Positions 1 to 7,123 of a stretch of DNA of 64,000 bases are shown in pieces (positions within the stretch are counted from its first letter, which is position 1; every line of letters starts with the position of its first letter). Both the position numbers and the translations under genes were made by a program. The DNA is from Polyangiaceae bacterium (GTDB lineage: Bacteria; Myxococcota_A; Polyangia; Polyangiales; Polyangiaceae). The DNA is taken from assembly GCA_020633235.1 (NCBI GenBank), contig JACKEA010000001.1:868001-932000 (forward strand), written 5' to 3'. The notes beneath the pieces are model-generated. The model was not told the origin of the DNA, searched no databases, and saw only the letters and a program-made list of their open reading frames with translations.

Positions 1-321
1 CTCGTGCCCTACGGCGGCGGCACGCCTCTCATTCCGCAGCTGGGCGTGGGCCTGGTGTTCACCTCCGTGGCGGACACCATGGAGAGCTGGCGTCAGAAGA
101 ACGGCTGCAGCGCGTTCTCCGACACCATCTATCAAAAGGGTGACGCCACCTGCGTGGAGTGGAAGGACTGCGATCAGGGCGCGGCCACGGTGCTGTGCAC
201 GATCGACGGCGGCGGTCACACTTGGCCCGGGGGCGTGCCCATCCCCGCGGGTAAGACCAGCACGGACATCAGCGCCACCACCACGATGCTGGACTTCTTC
301 GAAGCCCACCCCATGCCCTGA
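1..321 (+). CDS. PHB-depolymerase-like secreted esterase, C-terminal part
   Basis: The frame is open from the first base and ends with TGA at 319-321, so only the last 106 codons are in the window. The motif GGGHTWPG near residue 75 is the C-terminal catalytic-His block of LpqC/polyhydroxybutyrate-depolymerase-like alpha/beta hydrolases, which cleave short polyesters or ester side chains outside the cytoplasm. Four cysteines in the fragment (NGCSA, ATCVEWKDC, VLCT) suit a disulphide-bonded exported protein. The nucleophile serine and the signal peptide lie upstream and cannot be checked. A PHA-granule-type gene sits at 2765, so a loose link to polyester metabolism is possible but is inference. 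Confidence 0.75.
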   Translation, partial: LVPYGGGTPLIPQLGVGLVFTSVADTMESWRQKNGCSAFSDTIYQKGDATCVEWKDCDQGAATVLCTIDGGGHTWPGGVPIPAGKTSTDISATTTMLDFFEAHPMP

Positions 322-324
322 AGG

Positions 325-354
325 TTTTTGTTGGTCCGGCGCGATGCCCGTCGT
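325..354 (+). repeat. Dispersed 3'-end repeat, copy 1
   Basis: TTTTTGTTGGTCCGGCGCGA followed by TGCCCGTC, starting 4 bp after the esterase stop. This is a diverged copy of the window's 30-bp element (core TTTTGTYGGTYCGGCGCGAG then CCCCGTC). It is oriented with the T-run next to the stop codon, as in the other gene-end copies. Confidence 0.65.
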
Positions 355-387
355 GGACGTCCGCCCTGCCGCACCCTGGAGGCCCCG

Positions 388-951
388 TTGACGACCCCCG
401 AAGATCGCATCATCGACACCGTGCTCGCCCTCGATCCCCTGGCGGACCTTCCGCGCACGGGGTGGCTCTTGCGTGGGGTGCGTCCGTGCGAATCGATCGC
501 CGATCACAGCTACGGCGTGGCGCTCGTAGCGCTGCTGCTCACCGACGCCCTGCGCGCCGAGGGCCACGAGGTCGACGGCGAGCGCGTGCTCAGGATGGCG
601 CTGGTGCACGACGCACCGGAAGCGCGCACGGGGGACATCCCGATGCCGTCGAAGACCCGCGAAGCGGCCCGGGCCATCGATGAGCTCGAAGCACGGCTGG
701 CCAAGGACCTGCTGCCGGAAGCGCTGTACGGCGACTGGCGCCAGGCGGAGCTCAGCGAATCCCTGGAGGCCAAGATCGTGCGCTCTGCCGACAAGATCCA
801 GATGATGATCAAGGTGCTTTCGTACGAACGCCAGCACCGCGGCCGGCTGGACGAGTTCTGGGAGAACCCGAAGAACTTCCGCGACATGGGTCTGCCGCTG
901 GCCAAGCGCGTGTTCGCGCGCATCGTGGAGCGGGCGGGGAGGACGGCGTGA
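388..951 (+). CDS. HD-domain hydrolase, YfbR/HDDC2-like 5'-nucleotidase
   Basis: The 187-aa product begins at TTG 388, chosen because a GGAGG-like site (CTGGAGG, 376-382) lies 5 bases upstream; an in-frame TTG at 328 has no such site and falls in the dispersed repeat. The HD metal site is visible: H in ESIADHSY (about residue 39), the HD pair in LVHDAPEARTGD (about 70), and a distal D in RSADKIQ. This spacing is typical of the YfbR/HDDC2 family, which removes phosphate from deoxynucleoside monophosphates; exact substrate is inferred. The stop overlaps the GTG start of the next gene by 4 bp, so the two are probably translationally coupled. Confidence 0.8.
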   Translation: MTTPEDRIIDTVLALDPLADLPRTGWLLRGVRPCESIADHSYGVALVALLLTDALRAEGHEVDGERVLRMALVHDAPEARTGDIPMPSKTREAARAIDELEARLAKDLLPEALYGDWRQAELSESLEAKIVRSADKIQMMIKVLSYERQHRGRLDEFWENPKNFRDMGLPLAKRVFARIVERAGRTA

Positions 952-1811
952 CGAGCCCCGACACCCTGCGCATCGCCACGTTGAACGTGTGGAACAAGTC
1001 TGGACCCTGGGCAGAGCGTCTACGGCTCATCCGAACCCAGCTCAGGGAGCTGTCGCCGGACGTGATCGGGCTGCAAGAAGTGCTGCGCCTCGTCGTCGAC
1101 GGCACGCCGAACCAAGCACCGGAGCACGATCAAGCCACGGAGATCGCCCAGGGGTTTCGCTATCACATCGCTTACGCTGCGGCGGCGGACTACGGCGGCG
1201 GCTTGATGTTCGGCAACGCGCTCCTCTCGAAGCATCCCATCGTCGAACAGCGCGTGCTGCCGCTTCCCGGGGCGGAGACCGGCGAGAGCCGCAGCATGCT
1301 GTACGCACTGGTGGAAACCCCGGCGGGCCTCTTGCCCGTGTTCGTGACGCACCTGAACTGGAAGCTCCATCACGGCAGCGTGCGCGTCCAACAGGTGCGC
1401 GCCATCGTGGAGAAGGTGTTCGAGCTCGCACCGGTGGACGAGACGCGGTTGCCTCCGGTGCTGATGGGGGACTTCAACGCCGAGCCGCATTCCGACGAGA
1501 TCCGGCACCTCACGGGGCACGCCACGCTGGAGGGCGAGAGCGTGTACTTTGCGGACGCCTGGGTCTACGCCGGGGACGGCGGGCCGGGCTACACCTTCGA
1601 CCGCGAAAACCGCTTCGCCGCCCTCGCTCACGAGCCGCCGCGGCGCATCGATTACATCTTCGTGCGTGGACCGGACCGCAAGTTTCGAGGCGAGCCCCTG
1701 AGCACGCGCCTCGCCTTCGCGACCTCGGAGCCGAGCGCTCACGGTCTGCTGTGGCCGTCGGATCACTTCGGCTTGGTCACGAACATCGCGGTGAGCGCCC
1801 GGGAGCGGTAG
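948..1811 (+). CDS. Endonuclease/exonuclease/phosphatase (EEP) family protein
   Basis: The 287-aa product starts at GTG 948, overlapping the HD gene by 4 bp. All EEP (DNase I-like) landmarks are present: LNVWN near the N-terminus, GLQEV at 41-45 with the metal-binding Glu, MGDFNAEP at about 173 with the D-x-N pair, RIDYIFVR at about 232, and the terminal SDHFG at about 271 with the catalytic His. The family includes nucleases, sphingomyelinases and inositol-phosphate phosphatases, and nothing here decides the substrate. No signal peptide is visible, so a cytoplasmic role is likely. Coupling with a nucleotidase upstream hints at nucleotide or phosphoester turnover. Confidence 0.82.
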   Translation: MTSPDTLRIATLNVWNKSGPWAERLRLIRTQLRELSPDVIGLQEVLRLVVDGTPNQAPEHDQATEIAQGFRYHIAYAAAADYGGGLMFGNALLSKHPIVEQRVLPLPGAETGESRSMLYALVETPAGLLPVFVTHLNWKLHHGSVRVQQVRAIVEKVFELAPVDETRLPPVLMGDFNAEPHSDEIRHLTGHATLEGESVYFADAWVYAGDGGPGYTFDRENRFAALAHEPPRRIDYIFVRGPDRKFRGEPLSTRLAFATSEPSAHGLLWPSDHFGLVTNIAVSARER

Positions 1812-1813
1812 CC

Positions 1814-2725
1814 ATGGAGCGATTGCTCAGTGCGCTCCTCGCTGCTCCGGACCCGATCGCCCGGGCGTGCTTCGAGGACTTCTGGTCCCTGCTCCAGGAG
1901 CGCCTGGCGGGCAGCACCGAGCCGGCGGATCGCGCCGTGCTCGGGGGCTTCTTCGCCGATCGGCTCGGGTTCGGCTTCGCCGCGGGCTACCAGGCGGCCC
2001 TCTCGCGGCTGCTACCGGAGGTGGAGCCGGGCCGTTGCCTGTCACTGGCCGCCACGGAAGTGGGCGGCGCCCATCCGCGAGCCATCGAGACCCGGCTGAC
2101 GGAAGGCGGGCAGCTGTTCGGGGACAAGCGCTTCGCCACCCTGGCAGTGCACGCGGAGCAGCTCGTGGTGCTGGCCAGCTCGGGAGGGGAGCCGGACGCC
2201 CGTCAGTTGGTGGCGGTGCTGGTGGACCGCGCCGCGCCGAACGTCACTCTGGAAGGCTTGCCGCCCACGCCCTTCGCTCCGGAGATCCCTCACGCACGCG
2301 TGCGCTTCGACGGCACGCCCATCCTGCGGCGCGTCGACGGCGACGGCTGGCAGGACGTCGTCAAGCCGTTCCGCACCGTCGAAGATCTTCACGTGCAACT
2401 TTCGCTGCTCGGCTATCTGCTCTCCGTCGCTCGCCGCGGTGGAGCGACGGAGAGCACCATCGAGCGCCTGATGGCACTGTGCGTGAGCGGACACCAGCTG
2501 GCTCGCCTACCTGTGGCGTCCGCTGCGGTACACCTCGCGCTTGCGGGATTGGTGGCGGAAACCGCAGAGCTTACGGAGCTCGCAGTGAGCGAAAGCACGA
2601 GCCTGCCACAGGCGGAACGAGCGCGATTTCAGCGTGACCAGCCGCTGCTCTCGGTCGCCAAAGCCGCCCGCGAAGCGCGCCGGAAGCGGGCCTGGGAGCT
2701 AGCGCTTCAGGGTGCGCCGCGCTAG
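1814..2725 (+). CDS. Acyl-CoA-dehydrogenase-like protein, shortened
   Basis: The frame is open much further upstream, but ATG 1814 lies 2 bp after the preceding stop and is the sensible start, giving 303 aa. The middle part (LAATEVGGAHPR, then FGDKRFATLA at about 107) matches the FAD-contacting middle domain of acyl-CoA dehydrogenases, and the C-terminal half is helical like their last domain. It is about 80 residues shorter than normal family members, and I cannot identify the catalytic Glu. It may be a degenerate or noncatalytic member. Third in a tight plus-strand run with the HD and EEP genes. Confidence 0.6.
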   Translation: MERLLSALLAAPDPIARACFEDFWSLLQERLAGSTEPADRAVLGGFFADRLGFGFAAGYQAALSRLLPEVEPGRCLSLAATEVGGAHPRAIETRLTEGGQLFGDKRFATLAVHAEQLVVLASSGGEPDARQLVAVLVDRAAPNVTLEGLPPTPFAPEIPHARVRFDGTPILRRVDGDGWQDVVKPFRTVEDLHVQLSLLGYLLSVARRGGATESTIERLMALCVSGHQLARLPVASAAVHLALAGLVAETAELTELAVSESTSLPQAERARFQRDQPLLSVAKAAREARRKRAWELALQGAPR

Positions 2726-2764
2726 GTTCTGCCCGAACTCCCAAACGCGAGAAAGGAATCTTCG

Positions 2765-3076
2765 ATGAAGCATGTCGTTCCCCATGGCCTCGGCAAAGAC
2801 AAGGCAACAGAGGTGGCGAAGGCCGCGTTCAACTCCTACCGCGAGCGTTTCGCGAACTACGAGCCGACCGCCAATTGGGTGCGTGACGACAAGGCGGAGA
2901 TTTCCTTTTCCGTGAAGGGCATATCGCTGAACGGCAGCATGCAGGTGAACGACAAGGACATCGAGATGGACCTCGACGTTCCGTTCGTGCTGCGGCCGTT
3001 CAAGGGCAAGGCCATGGGCGTGATCGAGGAAGAGATCAAGAAGTGGATCGCCAAGGCCAAGGCCGGCGAGCTCTGA
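2765..3076 (+). CDS. Polyhydroxyalkanoic acid system-type protein (PHA_gran_rgn)
   Basis: 103 aa, start ATG 2765 with AAGGAA 9 bp upstream. The N-terminus (MKHVVPHGLGKDKATEVAKAA) and alternating hydrophobic pattern (ISFSVKGISLNGSMQVNDKD, MDLDVPFVLRPFKGKAM) fit the small family annotated as putative polyhydroxyalkanoic acid system proteins (PF09650 type), which resemble SRPBCC-like lipid-binding folds and often occur near PHA genes. No enzyme residues are expected. It is separated by 39 bp from the acyl-CoA-dehydrogenase-like gene and converges on the amidase, with a dispersed repeat copy between. Function in this organism is inferred only. Confidence 0.7.
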   Translation: MKHVVPHGLGKDKATEVAKAAFNSYRERFANYEPTANWVRDDKAEISFSVKGISLNGSMQVNDKDIEMDLDVPFVLRPFKGKAMGVIEEEIKKWIAKAKAGEL

Positions 3077-3084
3077 CGATCTCG

Positions 3085-3112
3085 GACGGGGCTCGCGCCG
3101 AACCGACAAGCC
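3085..3112 (-). repeat. Dispersed 3'-end repeat, copy 2
   Basis: On the minus strand it reads TTGTCGGTTCGGCGCGAG then CCCCGTC, about 20 bp after the amidase stop. It lies in the 55-bp gap between two convergent genes. Confidence 0.75.
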
Positions 3113-3131
3113 CTCGCTGGAACGACGGCAC

Positions 3132-4796
3132 TCAAGGGAGGAGCACGTCCACGTAGCTCCGGGGGCGGCGGCTGACCGCGGCGCCGGTGCGCTCGAGGTG
3201 GGCGAGGACCTGCAGCACCGCGGCTTCGTCCCAGGCGTCGCCCAGGATCTGCAGCCCCACCGGGAGCCCGTCGCCGTCGGTCCCGATCGGTGCGGTGCCG
3301 GCCGGTAGCCCGGTGAGGTTCGCCAGGAAGGCGAAGCGACACATGGCGTCGAGGGCCGGGGGATCGACGAAGCCGCGCTTTTCGTCGCTGTCGCTGACGG
3401 GTGGCGCGGCGGAAGCGGTGGTGGGGAGCGCCAGCACGTCCACGTCTGCGAGGACCTTGGCCGTCTGCTCACGAATGGCGCTGCGGACGCGCTGGGCGTC
3501 GAGGTAGTCGTCCGGCCCGAAGGTGGAGAGGTTCGCGATCAGCATCTGCATGTCGAGCCCGAGCTCGTCCATGTGATCGCGTCGGGCATCCGCCACGCCT
3601 GCGTAGGTCTCGAGGCCGATGGTGAGGTAGCCGACGGGCGCCGCGTGATGCGCGTTCGGGAGCGCGACCGGTACCAGGATTGCGCCTTCGCATTCGAGCA
3701 ACGCCAACGCTTGCTCCGCCGGGGCGGCCACGTCGCGCGGCGCGTGCTTCCACTCGCTCTCCACGATGCCGATCCGAAGGCCCCGCACACCGCGACCGAG
3801 GGCATGAATCACGTCGGGCAGCGGCGTTTGCCAGTGACTGGCGGGATCCCCCGCGTCGGCGCCGGCGGCTGCCTGAAGGAACAGCGCCAGATCGTGGCTG
3901 GTGGCCGCGATGGGTCCCAGGTGTCCCACGGTGCTGCCGCCGTCGAGGCCATGTCCCGTCGCCGGGATGCGGCCGAAGCTGGGCTTCAAACCGAACACGC
4001 CGTTGAGGCACGCGGGGATGCGGATGGAGCCGCCGCCGTCCACGCCCAGCGCCATGGGCACGATGCCCGTGGCCACGGCGACTCCGGAACCGCTGGAGGA
4101 GCCCCCAGGGAGGCGATCTGGATCGTGCGCGTTGCGTGGCATCACGCGATGCACGTTTCCGCCGAGGGGGCTCATGCCGTACTCGGTCATGGGCGTGGTG
4201 CCCAGCACCACCGCGCCTTGGGCGCGGAGGCGCGCCACGGCCACGCAGTCTGCGGCGGAGGGTCGCCTCGGCATCCAGCTGGTGCCCACGCGGGCGGGCA
4301 GACCCTCGACCTGGACTTCTTCCTTGATGGCCACGGGGATGCCCTCGAGGGGCCGCGCAGTGCCGGACGCGATGCGCTCGGCGCTCTCGCGCGCCGCCGC
4401 CAGCGCCCGGGCGTCGTCGAAGTCGAGGAGCGGTCCGCGACTGGGGACCTGAGCTGCCAGAAAGCGCGCTCCGGCCAGGGCCGCTTCCACGACCGCGGGA
4501 GGCGAGGCCGAGCCGGCGCGATACGCAGCCAGCAGGGCCGCGCTGCTCCGGGGCCAGTCACCGGCGGCGGGCAGCGGCAAGCTCTGGCTCTCCCGTTCGT
4601 GGTTCGTGCGCGCCGCGAGGGGTGCGTTGGACTGGGGCACGGGCCGCCGGGGGACGCTCGCGTCGCCGAGGCCCGCGATGCCGAGCTCGGCACGCAGGAC
4701 GTGAGCGACGGCATGCTTCGCCGGGGTCCTGCGGACGGCGGCGACGAGGGCGGAAAGGGCGGCACCGGAGATGCGACCACGAGGGAGCTCGAGCAT
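3132..4796 (-). CDS. Amidase signature family enzyme
   Basis: A 554-aa member of the amidase signature family, which hydrolyses carboxamides with a Ser-cisSer-Lys triad. All three residues are present: Lys158 in PVAIKEEV, the cis-Ser233 in PGGSSSGSG, and the nucleophile Ser257 in DGGGSIRIPA; the spacing of 24 between the serines is normal. About 80 residues precede the enzyme core, a longer lead than usual and without similarity I recognise. No signal peptide. It is not GatA: no gatB or gatC is nearby. Likely a general aliphatic or aryl amidase; substrate unknown. It is a single transcription unit converging on the PHA-type gene. Confidence 0.85.
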   Translation of the reverse strand: MLELPRGRISGAALSALVAAVRRTPAKHAVAHVLRAELGIAGLGDASVPRRPVPQSNAPLAARTNHERESQSLPLPAAGDWPRSSAALLAAYRAGSASPPAVVEAALAGARFLAAQVPSRGPLLDFDDARALAAARESAERIASGTARPLEGIPVAIKEEVQVEGLPARVGTSWMPRRPSAADCVAVARLRAQGAVVLGTTPMTEYGMSPLGGNVHRVMPRNAHDPDRLPGGSSSGSGVAVATGIVPMALGVDGGGSIRIPACLNGVFGLKPSFGRIPATGHGLDGGSTVGHLGPIAATSHDLALFLQAAAGADAGDPASHWQTPLPDVIHALGRGVRGLRIGIVESEWKHAPRDVAAPAEQALALLECEGAILVPVALPNAHHAAPVGYLTIGLETYAGVADARRDHMDELGLDMQMLIANLSTFGPDDYLDAQRVRSAIREQTAKVLADVDVLALPTTASAAPPVSDSDEKRGFVDPPALDAMCRFAFLANLTGLPAGTAPIGTDGDGLPVGLQILGDAWDEAAVLQVLAHLERTGAAVSRRPRSYVDVLLP

Positions 4797-4883
4797 GGCG
4801 GCATGCTACTGCCAAACGCCGGCGTCCGGGGCCCGTTGCGTTCTCGATGTCGGCCGAGTAGCCGTCGATGTTCGGAGGCTCGG

Positions 4884-5474
4884 ATGACCGGACGATGGAC
4901 GCGGTACGCGGGTTTGCTGTTCCTCGTGGTGACCCTTCTCGCCTGCAAGATGCTGAAGGGGCAGAAATCCTACGAGGGCAATGTCGCGGGGCTGACCCAG
5001 CTGGCGACGGACTTGAGCAACGCCAAGAAGAGCGACGCCCAGGACATGGGCAAGGCGTTGGCGCTGCCGGACCCCACGGCCTACTTCAGCGCGACGTTCG
5101 GTCCCGACCTCGGCGGCCAGCTGGCCACCGAGTACGCCAGCGAAGCCGCGAAGCTGCCTTCGGTGCAGGCGTTCTTCATCCTGAACAAGCTCAAGGGACG
5201 TACGCAAATCTTGGTGGAAGAGCACACCACCGCGGACGACCCGAACGCCAACGGGCTGCAGGACGCCGCCATGCGCAAGATGACGAAGCCCACGGTGCTC
5301 TACACCGTCAACGTGGTGGAGCCGGGCAAGACCATCGGCGCCAGTTTGTGGTCCTTCGCCTACGTGGATGGACACTTCCGCTACCTGGGCAAGCTGAAGG
5401 CCACCAAGCCCGGCGCGAGCCCGCTGGACGAGCTGTCGAAGAAGGACCTGCAAGACGCGCTCGAGGGCAAGTGA
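4884..5474 (+). CDS. Lipoprotein of unknown function
   Basis: Start ATG 4884 follows a GGAGG at 4874-4878. The 196-aa product has a short signal peptide (Arg/Lys, then LLFLVVTLLAC) with a lipobox ending at about Cys21, so it should be lipid-anchored in the envelope. The mature part is soluble and mixed alpha/beta (FSATFGPDLGGQLATEYASE, KLKGRTQILVEEHT) with no motif I recognise. A kinase gene follows 74 bp downstream on the same strand. Function unknown; confidence is in the gene and its location. Confidence 0.75.
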   Translation: MTGRWTRYAGLLFLVVTLLACKMLKGQKSYEGNVAGLTQLATDLSNAKKSDAQDMGKALALPDPTAYFSATFGPDLGGQLATEYASEAAKLPSVQAFFILNKLKGRTQILVEEHTTADDPNANGLQDAAMRKMTKPTVLYTVNVVEPGKTIGASLWSFAYVDGHFRYLGKLKATKPGASPLDELSKKDLQDALEGK

Positions 5475-5548
5475 ACGGACGCTGATTTTCTCTCGCGGCG
5501 GCTCCGCGCTGGCGCGAAATCCAAGGTAGGATCCCGGATCGAGCGCTC

Positions 5549-7078
5549 ATGGCCAACGACGTCTTTCGCATCGTAGGCACCACGCAAGCCGGCGCCTACC
5601 AGGTGGAGGACGTGGTGGGGGAGGGCGGTTTCGCCGTGGTGTACCGTGCGCACCACAGCGGTTTTCGGGCCAAGGTCGCCCTCAAATGTCTGAAGGTGCC
5701 CCACGGCCTCGGCGCCGAGGACCAGCAGCGCTTCCTGGAGCGGTTTCGCGAGGAGGGCGAGCTTCTGTTCCGGCTCTCCGCGGGCGTGCCCTCCGTGGTG
5801 CGTCCGCTGCATGTCGGAACACTGGACACGCCGACGGGAATGTTCGTGCCCTTCATCGCGCTGGAGTGGCTGGACGGCGAGGGCTTCGACCAAGTGCTCG
5901 CCAAACGGCGCCAGGGTGGCCTTTCGCCGCTCCCGCTCAAGCGTGTGCTGCGCATGCTCGCGCCCGTCGCCAAGGCTCTGGAGCGAGCGCACCGTTTTCC
6001 CTCGCCGCAAGGCGAGATGTGCATCCTGCATCGTGACCTGAAGCCGGAGAACATCTTCGTGGCCAAGGTGCACGGCCAGGAGACCTGCAAGATCCTCGAC
6101 TTCGGCATCGGCAAGGTGAAGAGCGTGGCGACGCAGATCGTCGGGCAGCAGTCGCGACACGACAGCGGTATCGCGGCCTTCACGCCCTCCTATGGCGCGC
6201 CGGAACAGTGGCTGCCCAAGCGCTTCGGCCAGACGGGGCCTTGGACCGACGTGTGGGGCTTCGCCCTCACGCTGGTCGAGGCGATCTCCGGACACTGTCC
6301 GCTGGAAGGCGATCAAGCGGCGATTTTCGGCGGCGCCATCGATCCCGCGCGGCGCCCCACGCCGCGGAACGAGGGGGCCGACGTCTCCGACGCCGTGGAA
6401 GCGATCTTCGCCCGGGCCTTGGCCGTAGATCCGCGGGAGCGCTATCGCGACATTGGGGAGTTCTGGAAGGACCTGTGCACGGCCGCGGGCCTGTCGGAGG
6501 ACTTGGCGACGATCCCGCCCCCGGGCCACGACCCGCGGATGGAGGGCAACGTGAAGCCGGCGACGGAATGGTTCGGGACCGCTCCGGCGCCGCCGCTGCC
6601 CCACGCGAGCACCGAGCCCGCGCCGCCGGGCTCTGCACCCGGGTTCGCCGCGCCGGAGCTGGATCTCGCGCCGCTCGAGGCACGGCGAGACCCTCGCCCG
6701 CGACCCGCCGCGCCGCGCACTCCGCACATCACCGTTGGTACCGGTATCGACGACTTCGTCCACGAGCCCTCCGCGTCCATCGGGCTCTCGGAGCTCGACG
6801 GCGTTGGTCTCAGCCCGCGGCCGCCCCCGCCGCGCATGCGTCCGGTGCGAGCCGTGGAACCGCTCACCAGCGAGCGGAGCGGTTCCGAGCTCCGCGCGCG
6901 CCTGCGGGGTCCGGTGATCTGGGTGCTGCTCGGTGTCGCGGTGATGGCCTTCGACTTCGGCTACTCGAGTCTCAACGGCGAGCTCTTCGCCGTCGGCGGC
7001 GTGCGCCCGCTGTGGGTGGCGGGCCCCATCGTGCTGCTCGGTATCGCCGCGGCGTTCTACCGACTGCTGTTCGAGTGA
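5549..7078 (+). CDS. Hanks-type Ser/Thr protein kinase with C-terminal membrane segments
   Basis: 509 aa. The kinase domain spans about residues 15-310: glycine loop GEGGFAVVYRA, the VAIK lysine in VALKCL, catalytic loop HRDLKPENIF, DFGIGK, and the APE motif in YGAPEQW, so it should be active. A Pro/Ala-rich linker follows (about 325-445). The last 60 residues hold two hydrophobic segments (VIWVLLGVAVMAF and WVAGPIVLLGIAAAF), placing the kinase in the inner membrane with its catalytic domain in the cytoplasm. Myxobacteria carry many such kinases. No partner is evident; the upstream lipoprotein may be cotranscribed. Confidence 0.9.
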   Translation: MANDVFRIVGTTQAGAYQVEDVVGEGGFAVVYRAHHSGFRAKVALKCLKVPHGLGAEDQQRFLERFREEGELLFRLSAGVPSVVRPLHVGTLDTPTGMFVPFIALEWLDGEGFDQVLAKRRQGGLSPLPLKRVLRMLAPVAKALERAHRFPSPQGEMCILHRDLKPENIFVAKVHGQETCKILDFGIGKVKSVATQIVGQQSRHDSGIAAFTPSYGAPEQWLPKRFGQTGPWTDVWGFALTLVEAISGHCPLEGDQAAIFGGAIDPARRPTPRNEGADVSDAVEAIFARALAVDPRERYRDIGEFWKDLCTAAGLSEDLATIPPPGHDPRMEGNVKPATEWFGTAPAPPLPHASTEPAPPGSAPGFAAPELDLAPLEARRDPRPRPAAPRTPHITVGTGIDDFVHEPSASIGLSELDGVGLSPRPPPPRMRPVRAVEPLTSERSGSELRARLRGPVIWVLLGVAVMAFDFGYSSLNGELFAVGGVRPLWVAGPIVLLGIAAAFYRLLFE

Positions 7079-7088
7079 CGAACGCGCC

Positions 7089-7116
7089 GGGGCTCGCGCC
7101 GAACCGACAAAAGTAG
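7089..7116 (-). repeat. Dispersed 3'-end repeat, copy 3
   Basis: Minus-strand reading CTACTTTTGTCGGTTCGGCG then CGAGCCCC, starting 8 bp after the stop of the HD-GYP gene. It fills almost the entire 45-bp gap between convergent genes. Confidence 0.8.
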
Positions 7117-7123
7117 CCGAAAA

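Noticed and set aside
3132..4796. GatA subunit of Asp/Glu-tRNA amidotransferase
   Set aside because: No gatB or gatC nearby, and the N-terminal extension and lack of GatA-specific sequence favour a general amidase.
3573..4883. Long upstream extension of the lipoprotein gene at 4884
   Set aside because: The open frame is antisense to the amidase gene; a GGAGG site and a lipoprotein signal fix the start at 4884.
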